NCBI GenBank assembly: GCA_964036045.1
Contig: OZ038391.1
Coordinates: 42,605,621-42,669,620 of the forward strand
Source of the DNA: Eutreptiella sp. 'Long Island Sound 2002'
Lineage: Eukaryota > Euglenozoa > Euglenophyceae > Eutreptiales > Eutreptiaceae
DNA length: 64,000 nucleotides
Direction of reading: 5' to 3'
Below, piece by piece: positions 21,490 to 32,410 of this stretch. The notes beneath the pieces were generated by a model, which saw only the letters and a program-made list of their open reading frames with translations, was not told where the DNA came from and searched no databases. Both the position numbers and the translations under genes were made by a program. Positions within the stretch are counted from its first letter, which is position 1. Every line of letters begins with the position of its first letter.

Positions 21490-24400
21490 TATGATATGCT
21501 GGCAAAGTGGTTAGCTGAGACACCAGCTCACCGACAACCTTATTCGGCAGTTCCATTTCCTTGAGAGGGTGCACCAGCAATAAGGATGGCTGGCTGCCGC
21601 AGAAGATTTTTCTCATAGCATCAACGGACGAGACCCCTTGCAAAATCGAAAACTTTGACGATATTATGTCCACATCCAAAATGCCAGAAGATATCCAGTA
21701 TTCATCTTGTAGTATGAAGTCGGGTTGGCTTAGAGGGGACAGTGACACAATTTGATCTAAGTCACTGGAGGTCTAGACCGGCTTGCCTGTGGTCTCGTGG
21801 GCGGTACGTACCTCCTTAGCACTGCGGCGGCTTGCGGAGGACGACATGTGAAGAGAGGGGCGTGCGCGAGACGTGCAGAGAACGACAATTCCGCCGCTGG
21901 CGCGGTCGATGGCTCAAATAGAAAAGCGAGCGCAAGACATCATATTAGCGCCCGCACTCCGTGCTTAGACAAGGTCGTGCATGCGCAAGCGGGGGGGGGG
22001 GGGGTACCTGTTGAGAAAATTCACATCCCAAAAAAAAGATGCGCACATGAACAAAGACACATCTCCAGCTTGTTCCGAGCAAGGGGCAAAAAGGGTCTTG
22101 TTATCGCTGCTTGTGCGAGGGTACAGGGTAAAAGCGTTGTAGGTTTGCGTGTTTGAACTTTACCAGTTCGCCTTACATGGGTAGGGGGGATGGGGGCAGG
22201 GGTCATCATCGCCTTTGGCATGAGCAGCATCTGCAGAGTTGATTGGATTGCTGAGCAGATATCTTCTCTCCAAGCCTTCTTTAGCAGTCCTACAACGTGC
22301 ACAGCACAAAATCATGCGCGCGGATGGGCACGCATTCCGTCGTGTCTCAATAGATCCTTGGACATCCTTCCAAAGGCAGCAGGTGGCTGAAATCTTTTGG
22401 GGTTGAAGACATCCAGCAACGCAAAAGTACGGCGCGAGTGTGACAGGACATGGTTGCGAATTAATCATACATCTTGTGCAGGTGACTAAAAGGAGGCGGG
22501 CGGAAAGATGGCACAGAGAAAAGGTGAGTGTTGTGGAAATCTACACTTGGCTTGGGAATGGCCCTGTGGGCACGAGCCTTTATTGCCTTCATTTCATTGC
22601 TACTCTCCGTTGCACACGTGCCGTACTTGTCTTGAGATTGTGCATACGTCAGGATGCCCCCCATTGGGTTTAAACCAGGGTTTTCAATGAAAGGAACCAG
22701 TGCTTAGTGCTGCATCAACCACAAGGTGGATGACAGGACACCCTTTGAAGCAAGCAAGACTGCTGCAAGCATGTACAGTAAGCACTTGAACACTCCAAAC
22801 ACACGCATACACACATGATGTCCACCACCAACTGGCAATCGGCAAGGCTTTAGGCTTAGCCAGAACATACAAGTTCGTCCACATACTGTCGGCATTGAGT
22901 TGGCGGGGAAAAGGGAGGCAACGGGGGGGTGGGGTGGGGTGGGGGGGTCGCAATCACCTTTTGACCCAAAAATTGGCAGCTCCTCACATCCACAGCATGC
23001 CATGTGTCATCCCTTCTCTGCACCTCCATCCTCAGAAGGGCTGCTGTCTAGAAGACACGCATGACGGATGAAACAGGAAACTGACATCCCGGCCTGTTTG
23101 CCACAACTTTCCTCCCTGAGTTCAACACCCCAGTGCACCCCCCCACCCTCTCCCATTTGCACACGCCCGGCCCAGACCAGGGAAAATAATGGGCAGACGG
23201 CGATTCAGTGCTCAGACAGGGGGGGCTTACGTGCGACATGCAGCTGTGCTGTGCTGTGCTGTGCTGTGCTGTGTTGCGATGGTGTTGTGCTTTAGCGGCA
23301 GTGCGTATGGGCTGGCCCCTGCTGTGTAATGTTGGGAGTGCTGTTTGATGGGAAATGGGTCTGGACATGTCCCATGGAATACTTCTGTGCATGGGGTTCC
23401 TTTCAGGATATGACGGCTTCATCTCAGATAATTGCTAGTTAGTACAGCTAGTACAGGGTTAAGGGTTGACAAAGAGTAGAATCAGAGCTGTGGCTGGGGC
23501 TAAGTGATGCCAAAAATCGGGCCCGGGCTGTGGCTTACAAAGAGTATAGAGCTAGGGCAGGGGCTACAACATACTGGAGAACTGCTGTACTGGGAGCCAT
23601 TGAAATTTAGAAAGCTCATCAGCACTTGATTTCGGGTGTTTTGAGGTGCAGAAAATCAATGCCATGACCCATTTCCAAGTTTGGCTAGCGGATGACGTGA
23701 AATCCGGTCCACATTTTTTTTTTTTGGTCCACATTTTAAAAAATGCCATGCATTCCTAGTTTTGGAGAACTTATCAAGACCTTGGTCCTGTCAGTGATGT
23801 GATATAACTGTTCAGAAGCTTTATTCATTACCAGTGCGCCCTTGTGGGCGCTATGGAATTCACAATATATCCCATTGGGTGAGGGGTATTGCGGTGCAGT
23901 CTAGCAGTACGTAGGGCTGCCATTGCGAATCCTGGGCGGACTCTAGCTGTTTGGCTGCACGGTATTGCCAGAGGACCGGCTTGCGGACAGCCACCCCATT
24001 TCTGGGTAAAAGGTGGCTGCAGACCCTGCAATCCCAAGAAGGAAACAACAAAACAGCAAAACAATGAAACAAAAAACGAGCCCGGTCTTCTAGAAAAAAA
24101 TTGCAATGAACTGCAGTCGCATTGTTTATTATTGACTCTACAGACGGTTCCAAATCGGGCTATAATACTCTTCTGCATTTCGCACCAGCTGTAAATTGGC
24201 ATCTTTTGCCACTTGTGGCATTCGATCAGCCAAACGGAGAAGTCTCCGCCCTGCCCAACATTGCGTCCACTCCTACGTACACAGGGTCTACGCTTGACCG
24301 GGCAGTGCCGAATGTTCGTCGGTCGCTCTTCCTCCTCACGCAACACTGCCCGCTTCGTCCCCAACATCTGCCCCTTTCCCGGACGAGCGCCAGGTCAGAA
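21490..24400. other. Intergenic DNA, no gene assigned
   Basis: It contains a poly-G run (about 21992-22003), a (GTGCT)n tract at about 23245-23272 and an A/T homopolymer near 23.72 kb. Short open frames on both strands show neither motifs nor paired splice sites. Confidence 0.35.
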
Positions 24401-24414
24401 CACAGGTGGTGTCG

Positions 24415-26467
24415 TCACACGCCACTGCGCAGCACTTGCTCTTCGGTAAGGGCGGAGGCGTCAAAAATCATCCCCATGAACTCCGTCGTGCTGGCACTGC
24501 GGCCTTCTTCAGCGGCGGGTTCGGCGGGGACCTCACGCTCAATCGGGGGCTGTGCAGGGGTTGCGACCGGCGGCGCCTTGTCTTTTGTGCTGGGCACCAC
24601 AGCGAATTGCTTCAAGAAGTTGACCAGGGCAGTGTAGCTCAGCGGTCCGTTATACACGACCGGGGGCGGACTTAGCTTCCCTTTGTGATACCTGTGAAGC
24701 CGCGACGGCCGGGTCTTCGGTACATGACGCAGCACAAGGGCGAAGCCAGCCACACGTTGCGCCGCGACCCCCTCCTCATCAGATATGCACTTGGCCCTGC
24801 CCCCCGTGTTTAGCCCCTTTTGGGGGCCGGAGGGGGGGACTGGCCATACTGTTCAGGGGTCGATGCGGAGCGGCAAGGCAACGGGGGCAGCCCCACAGCA
24901 ATGGGGGCTGTGCATCTGATATGACACAATGACTGACGGGCGTCATCCAGTGGAACCAAATCGTGCGTGCGACTGCCGTTCGCTGTGGGCCAAACAGGCA
25001 CACGTGAAACAGCACCTCGCACCGGGTGCCCCTGACAAGGAATACCTGTGCTTGCCTTTGGTGACCACCAAAGTGGGGTACTTGGTGATGCCAAAAGCAG
25101 TGGCCAGCCGCGGGTACTCCCGCACCTCTGCCAACAACAGCGTGCCCTTGAAGTACACGGACAGGGCCTTGTAGAGCAGCGTCGTGTTCTTTTTCTCTGT
25201 GAACAAGATGGCCTTGGGACTGGACTTGTCGTCGGAGTTGAAGGCGGTGTACGACTCCGCGTCCGTCAGGTTGACAATCAGGTTGGGCATCTCGTGGGCG
25301 ATGAACTCCAAGATGCCCTATGCGGTGCGAGGCGACAAACGGCGCGGAGGACAAGTGCCTGAGTCCTCTGGTGATTGCCTGAGGGGGTGTTGACATGTGA
25401 CAAAACAGCTGGCCAAGGGGGGGCGGCCTGTTCGAATTCTAGACCCCAACCGGGTGCGAAAACTTTTGGGGGTCTGGACGGGGGGGGGGGGAGGGGGGCG
25501 GGGGTAGGTGGGTCGGCCGGTCAGCCGCCGGGGTCCCCGGGGGGGGGGTCGGTGGGTACCCAACATACATACCTCAAAATGATCCCCATGACGCGCTGAT
25601 CATTTTGAACATACACAACTGGGGTAAAAAAAATTTTCAGAAAAAATTTGCCCATTAGCTCAGGCCCATCAGCCAAGGTCCGACCCGGAGGTCAGGTCGG
25701 GGGTCAAAATTTTTTCTGTGTTTTTCACTGATTTTTGAATTCTCCACCAAATTCTGAGCATTTTGAGTAGGAGGGCAAAAAAAAAAAAATTCGGCGCCTT
25801 TGGCGCCGACCCTTTCCCCCAAAATCTCAAATTGGAGAAAGACGGATTCGAAAACTTTGGGGGGTCTGCAGGGGGGTTGGGGTCTGGAATTCGAACAGGC
25901 CGCCCCGCTTGCAACTGCCTCCCACGGACGGACCACAACACGCTACAAACAACTGCACTCACTGCGCAGACCACGACACAGACACACACACACAGACACA
26001 GACTTGCCCAGGAAAGGAAAGGGGGTTGGCGCAGCAAGCCCGCAGTCCCCACGCACCTTCTTCTGCCCCATCGCGAAGGGGGACTGCGCAAAGGCCTGCT
26101 CCATGCCGGGGGCATTGCGTGCGAACAGGCGGAAGGACGGCAGCACCGGCACGAGGGTCAGGACGGCCTTGAGGTGCTTCTGGGCCTGCTCGGTCCCCAA
26201 GTCCATGGACCCCAGCTTGCAGATGCCCTTCAGGGCGAACGCCGCCTTCTCCATCTCCTTCGCCAGGCGGCCGAACTGAGGGGCCGCAGAGGAATGGAAC
26301 TCCATCAGCCAAATGTGGTCGCTGGCGAGGACAGTGCTGGCGAAGTCCTCGGGGGCCACCTGCACAACGCTTGTGGCGGGCTGAGAGGGGCTGGTGACCG
26401 TGGGGACGCTGTCCCCAGCGAAGGTCAGGCACAACAGCAGCACGACGATGAGGCGACCCACCACCAT
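24415..26467 (-). CDS. PDI/thioredoxin-fold ER protein lacking the CxxC active site
   Basis: Three exons join in phase: 26467-26057 (0 to 0), 25317-25046 (0 to 2) and 24691-24415 with a TGA stop, giving 319 residues. The start MVVGRLIVVLLLCLTFAG is a clear signal peptide. Residues about 35-135 form a thioredoxin domain with IWLMEFHSS and RLAKEMEKAA, but the WCGHC position reads AAPQF. Exon 2 starts GILEFIAHEMPN and has KAILFTEKKNTTLLYKAL and AFGITKYPTLVV, a second thioredoxin fold of the PDIA6 b-domain type. VVYNGPLSYTALVNFLKQF closes it in exon 3, followed by a Pro/Glu-rich tail. No KDEL is seen. A chaperone-like rather than oxidoreductase role is inferred. Confidence 0.7.
25424..25905. mobile_element. 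MITE-like element with about 31-bp terminal inverted repeats in the PDI-like gene intron
   Basis: GGGCGGCCTGTTCGAATTCT at 25427 reappears inverted, with one mismatch in the following bases, at the right end (about 25875-25905). Inside are poly-G runs and a GGCGCCTTTGGCGCC-type palindrome near 25.80 kb. It is 482 bp with no coding capacity. It lies entirely within intron 1 of the PDI-like gene. A target duplication was not clear. Confidence 0.6.
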
Positions 26468-26499
26468 TGAGGAAAACAGTGGACACTGAGAAGACAACG

Positions 26500-27640
26500 G
26501 GGGCACACGTGGATTGGCCAAAGTGCGAGGGTTTGAATGCTCCCCCGGTCCTTCGAAGCTGAGCTCAACGCATACAGTCTTCACCAGTCATGGATGCAAA
26601 TCAAACGTGTGCAAACTTATTCTGCAGGAGCTGGCACTGTCCCATACTGCAGCCTGACACATGGATTGGGCCAAACACTGGCTGCGCAGGGCACTGTATT
26701 CTGGCCGATGTCCTGGGCTGCTCCTTGGCACTTAAAAGATACGAAGCCATTTTGGACCGGTTGTATGCACAGAGCAGCTATTTCCGGCACGCTGATGTAT
26801 AGCACCCTCCGCATCCACCCGGGCATTGATAGCCCAAGCGGCCACGTGCGCGGCTGTACACCACAAAACATGACAGCCTCCTCTGGCCATGCACGCACGA
26901 CTTACTGGCTGGGTAGCAAGACCAAGATAACCATCGGCCCCAGGGTCGAGACTTTTTGCATCCAGGGCTGTAGGCTTCAATTGTACGGTGAGCAGTTGCC
27001 TTCGAAGAGGGTTTTTTTATCACCAGGTTCTTCTCTGACCTCCCCTGCTCTACGACTGAGACAAGAGAACAGACCACGAGCAAGTATCTCCTTGACATAT
27101 AATGAGGCATGAGTAGTCGGAGGTTGCACAAAGCTTCATGCAATCCAACACCTGCGCACGCAATCTTTCCCTCATCATGCAGCCCATGAGAGATATACGC
27201 CGACACCTGCAGCGGCACCTGTACCCCCCACTTCCCATGATGACTGATGCAGGTGTTGATCGGACGCGAGGCTGGTAGTCGGTGCAAGGAACCCCTGCGT
27301 CTCTGTCTCCTTCAACTTGGACTTGGACTTCGTAGACACGAAGATCACCGCCTCCGCCTGCCGCAGTGCACCTGTTGGATCCGCTGATACCCAGCGTGAC
27401 GCAGTGGGGAGAACACACATCGCGTCACGTGCGGGTGTTGGAGAGTACCACAACAATCCTTGTCCTGTGGGTCCGGCACATCCAAACTCGGGGGGCTGGG
27501 AGGAGATCACTTTAAAAACGGGGCTCCAAAGACGCCTGAGGGGTGGCATGCGACACCGTATGCGCCCCGGGAGAACGAGAAAGACTTTGTTGATCCACAT
27601 TGTTAGCAAAAAAAAATGCATGATTAACATAGCCCCCCTG
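26500..27640. other. Intergenic stretch upstream of the PDI-like gene, no gene seen
   Basis: It should contain the PDI-like gene's promoter (minus-strand gene starting at 26467), but no core element is obvious. Open frames on both strands overlap and carry no recognisable domain. Confidence 0.35.
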
Positions 27641-28725
27641 CGACACAAGAGCCCCAAAAGTGGGTAGGTTGGCTACATAACCCATGCCCTATCGAGGGTC
27701 CCGAACGCTTCGAGTGGGGTTCACTTGGGCGGCCAAATCAGCTGTGGTCCACAAGTGGGCGGACTGGATACAGAAATGCAGTCTGCGGGGTCCGCAACGC
27801 TACAGACGAGGGGACCAAATCAGTAGTCGCCCAAAAGTGGGCAGATTGGCTACATAAGCCTTGCCGTCACGGGGGGTTCCCCAAGGCTTCACACCGAGGA
27901 TGAAATTAGCAGTGGTCCAAAAGTGGGCACATTGGCTACCAAACCCCTGTCTCGGGGGTCTCTAGCGCTTCACAGGGGGGACCAAATTGGCAGTGGCCCA
28001 AAAGTGGGCGGAGTGAATACATGAATGCCCTCTGAGGGGTTGCAAACGCTTTAGAGCGAGGGACCAAAACAGCTATGGCCCGCAAGAGGGCAGATTGGCT
28101 ACACAGCCCCTGCCGTATAAGGGGTGCCAGACGCTTTAGAGCAAGGAGAAAATTTACAGTGGCCCAAAAGTGGGCACATTGGCTACATAACCCCTGCTGT
28201 CTAGGGGGTGTCCCGAACGCTTTAGAGCAAGGGACCAAATCGGTAGTGGCCCACAAGTGGGCATTTTGGCTACATGATACCTCCCGTCTAGGGGTCCCCG
28301 GCGCTTTAGAGCAAGGACCAAATCAGCATTGGCCGAAAAGTGGGCAGATTGGCTACATAACCCCTGGCGTCACGGGGGGGGGGGGGGGCTGTCCCCAAGG
28401 CTTCATACTAAGGACGAAATCAGCAATGGCCCAACAGTGGGCAGATTGGCTACCTGACCCATGTGCTTTCGGGGGTCCCTAACACTTCCAGGGGGGGGAG
28501 GGATCAATAGTGGCCCACAAATGGGCAGACTGGATACATAAATGCCGTCTGTGGGGTCCCCAACGCTTCAAAGCGGGAGACCAAATCAATAGTGGCTCGG
28601 AAACGGGAAGATTGGCAACATTACCCTCGCCATCTAAGGGCTCCACAACACTTCACAGCGAGGAAAAAGTCAACAGTGGCCCAAAAGTGAGCGCATTGGC
28701 TACATACCCCGTGCCGTCCAGAGCA
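27640..28725 (+). repeat. Minisatellite, about 83-bp unit, about 13 copies
   Basis: The motif AAGTGGGC-AGATTGGCTACATA recurs at about 27657, 27751, 27836, 27919, 28002, 28083, 28167, 28255, 28338, 28435, 28524, 28602 and 28685. Each is followed by CCC(C)TG-CGTC, a G-run, GCGCTTTAGAGC-like sequence and GACCAAATCAGCA. Units differ at 10-25% of positions, so the array is not recent. The open frames across it are translated repeat. Confidence 0.85.
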
Positions 28726-28749
28726 CAAAAACAAAGTGAAATGAAGCTA

Positions 28750-30269
28750 AAGCGGCTTGACCAGGGGTGCTTCCCACTCCAGTGTGCTGAAAATCTGATT
28801 TCTGCTCAAAGTAGTGAACAAGGCCAAAGCCACCAGTGCACTCAAGGACGGAGATAATTGCCCCTTGCCCATCCCATGCTGCGAAGACATGTCTGTAAGT
28901 GACAGAGCGATAGAACATCGGATTCGTTTGTTCTTTGAAAGCATTGGGTTCGTGGGTTTCCCTGTATCATTTTTTCTACATCTTTTTTTTGTGGGGGGGG
29001 GGGTGCTTTAGGATTTGTTTTTCACATTTCTCATTATGGCAACGTGGTCACATTGTGCTTGCGTGGAAGAAAGGGCATCATTGCGTTTGGCGCGTGAAAA
29101 GGGAACCTGAAGCCTGGAATGGAGGTGATAGCTTTTGTGGTGCTCAATGCGAGGCTTTTTTGTACTTTTTTCCACCCATCAGGATTTTCTTGGTCATGTT
29201 CCAGCAATGCCCGATTCATGAGCTTACAGTGGGCAATCTGGTCACAGTCGCAGTGCAATGTGACCTGAAGGCCCCCCTTTTCTCTTCCTCCCTTGGCACA
29301 GGGGTTGCAAGCGATGTGGTGGCGCCGTTATGGTGACCGATGTGGCGTGGATGTTGCGTGTCCATTTTGCGAGTGTCAGCAGCACGACCAGCAGAACGGC
29401 GTGGCTCTCAAACTTGTGCCAGTCTTTCACGCCAAGCCACACAGAACTGCCTGGAAATGTATGCAAATTTACTCTTTATATCCTTGGGCGCCAGAGGCCA
29501 GAGCAGTCGCAGCCCCAGTCCAAGCCACAAACGGGGGAGATGTGAGAAGCCTGTATGAGGAGAGCACAGCAATGCAGCAACAACACCGCAGGAGTCTACA
29601 AAGATGTGAATCAGAGAAGGACATCCAAAGGGTTTGGTGACATGCTCACACTCAATGAGTTTGTTCTCAACTTGCTCCGCTTCTGGCGACAATCAGACAA
29701 AGCCTGACTGTTGTGATGATGGGGGTCTCGGCTGAGAGCCCAGGGCTTTGAATCTCATGCGGCATACGGTTTCTCCGCATAGACTAATCGTGCCGTGCAG
29801 AGATCAATTCTGATGGTCCTGTCAAGAGGACCAGCGTTGGCCCTTAAACAGCGATGTGGCACCACCCGACAAGACGTCAGGTGCCATGCACTGAAGTGCC
29901 TGGGACACTGCAAGCGATGTTCAGGTTGCCGCCAATGGGCCCAGTTTAAGCAGTTCGAGCGAACAGAATTGCAGCACGAACCACGATGCCCTGTGGCCAT
30001 GTGCTGACAGGAGTGCCGTGTCCGGAGGCAAAGATATCAGCGGCTCACATTTCAGTGTGCCGGACCCCATCTGCAAAGGGGCAGGGGTTTGGTAAAGAGT
30101 CGAAAAGCATGCGACCAGAGGCTGGTCAGTGGACATGCCCAGGGGCCGTTCGGTCACGGCACATGTGCACTGCGAATGCTACGACTCGGAGCAGAGCGCA
30201 CAGGCCTTCTCTTTTTCAATCCCGTCCTTCGTCTGTGGGTTTGGTTTGCGCCAATGGCGGTGGGCAAGG

Positions 30270-30301
<32 letters not shown>

Positions 30302-32190
30302 CGCATTGACGTGGGGCGCACCCCTTGCCTGCCAAGTGTGTCGCTTTGTGGGACTCCCCCACGCTCTACTCGCACTCGCACAGAAAGGCGACTGGTCGGC
30401 CCTCCAACGGCACACACGGGGGGCGGGGGCGACCCCTCGGTCTGAGACGCGACTCTCCCGGCAGTAGAAGTGGGCCGATGGCACCTCAGTGGGAGTTGTT
30501 GCACCGCGCGCACCGCGTCCGCACCGTGGCAACTACTTGTCGTCAAACACCGGTGAACCATCCCAAGATGTACCCCCCCGAATAGCCCATAGAACTCTAG
30601 AAAACCGTAGTTGCAAGCACACCACCTGTCTTCCGAGGGTGTTTCTTATGGTTGCCAATAATTCCCCAAGGCTTCTGGGTAGCCGTTGTTCTTTCCTGGG
30701 GGCCTCTTGATGGTTGCAGTTATCACCGGGAGGGCCCCCCGGATATACTCAAAGTCTGCACCGCGTGCGCACCGCGCCCGCACTGTGGCAAAAGCGCCCT
30801 CTTAGGGAAGGGGGGGGGGGGGCTCCCAACATATAATGCCTCAAAATCATCGCCACTTCGTGCTGATCATTGTTGACGCAGATATTTTGGGATAAAACAA
30901 TTGGGGGGCGGGGGAGAGCAGACCACCACTTCCTTCCCGTGCCTTCGGCGCTCTCAGGCCCACGCCCGGCCACCTTCGGCAGCAAATGTGTTTGGGGGGC
31001 GCTTGCGTCTGGGCACCGAGGGGGTCAACCCCCAACCCACCCACCATGAGGGCAGGTCCTCTGTGACATGTACTGTCACCATCGCTGCCGCTGCAGTGCC
31101 CCTCCTTGACATGTAATGTACACGAAGGTCACAACTCGAAAGAGTCCCTGACCTGCGGAGGGTAGGGGGTGCGCCTCCCCCTCCAACCCCATCTTCGAGC
31201 CTCCCGCTCTCCGCGACCCCCTCCCGTCTAAGATACGGCCGGGACCCAAATCCCACACCAGCCGTACCGTGGACAGGGCGTAGCCTGTGCGCAGGAGGTA
31301 AACACAGGGTCGTGGCCAAATGGCGTGACACAGGGATGGCGCTGTGGCCCAAACAGGGGAAACGGGTCCGATGACGTGTGACTCAATAAACCGGCAGAAA
31401 AGCACCGCCGTCTTGCGTCAGATCTGCACATCAACACGGTCCATGTCCCTCCGGTGTGTTGAACAAACGGGGGGGGGGGGGTTCGCAATTCGTCCGGACT
31501 CAACGGAGCACAAGATTCGACACTGGGTCACTGCAACAGACAACACAATCTCAGACTCGTTGGTTCCACCCCCTTCCCCCCGCCGCCCTAGACGACAAGG
31601 CGTGTCGATGAGTTACGACGTGGCCGAGAACAACGCCTCCTCCACGCGCACGGCCACCACCGGGATGCCCCTCCCTCCAGACTGCACAATCTTCGGTCCC
31701 GCTGTACACGTTCTTGCACTACATCCGCCGGGACGGCACGACAATATCACGGTGAGGGTACTTAAAGGCCCGCAAACCACAGCCAGTGTTCCTGTGAGTC
31801 CTGCACGGCACTCCCCCTCCCCCGTGCCTGCACAACGCAACACGACGTTCATTCCTGACAACGCCTGCGCCACGGCCGGGGGGTCCGCTGCTTCACATGG
31901 AACACGGCTCTGCTCGGTGTGGCAAACGCCCACACTGCACTGGCGAGTGCCCAGGCTTTGGACAGGCGGCAAGGACACGGCTGCAACGCGCTGGGCTGCG
32001 CATTGCAGGCACTGGGCTCCTGCTTGCCCGCTTTGTGCCAAATCCGACGGCAACGGCCTCAATGGTCGTACTTGAGCCCCAGGCGGTGATGTAAGAGGGT
32101 GCCGCCCGTCGTGAACCCTCTCCACACGCCTGACGAAACCCCTGCATCCCGGACTGGCTCCCACCGCCTCTGGGCCTGCCCTGCCCCGTT
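28750..32190. other. Region between the minisatellite and the XRN 3' end, no gene assigned
   Basis: It holds a T/G run near 28.99 kb, a (GT)n tract at 30272-30300, a G-run near 30.82 kb and a palindromic CTCAAAATCATC...GATCATT motif near 30.84 kb shared with 25.57 and 43.11 kb. A 243-codon plus frame at 31344-32075 lacks any recognisable motif and was not called. Confidence 0.35.
30272..30300 (+). repeat. (GT)n microsatellite
   Basis: It is an uninterrupted GT tract of 29 bp in intergenic DNA. Confidence 0.9.
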
Positions 32191-32194
32191 CATA

Positions 32195-32410
32195 TCAGCG
32201 AGCCTTGTTCTGCCACTTCCGACCGCCATACCCCATTCCCCCTGGGGACTGATACGCGTTGTACTGGCCGTAGTCCGGATTGTAAGGCCCCTGTGCCATC
32301 CCCCACGTCTGGTCAGCGTAGCCCCCGCCATAGGCCGGCTGCTGGGGGTACCTTGACGATGGCCTGTTGTCATACGTTCTTGGCCCGTATCCCCGCGGCT
32401 GATCACGTTG
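32195..32410 (-). CDS. XRN terminal exon 18
   Basis: The acceptor is CCCCACAG|CAACGT, phase 0. It encodes [17 protein letters not shown], then [11 protein letters not shown] and [14 protein letters not shown] before TAG-type termination at 32195. It is Gly/Tyr/Arg-rich, like the ends of other XRN2 proteins. No clear polyadenylation hexamer was identified just downstream. Confidence 0.8.
   Translation of the reverse strand, partial: QRDQPRGYGPRTYDNRPSSRYPQQPAYGGGYADQTWGMAQGPYNPDYGQYNAYQSPGGMGYGGRKWQNKAR

Noticed and set aside
28075-28482. Repeat protein encoded across the minisatellite
   Set aside because: The periodic peptide is simply translation of the 83-bp tandem repeat, and the frame is lost after a few units because unit length is not a multiple of three.
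30250-32075. Plus-strand 243-codon open frame at 31344-32075
   Set aside because: It has no recognisable motif, an equally long open frame runs opposite, and GC-rich DNA yields long chance frames.
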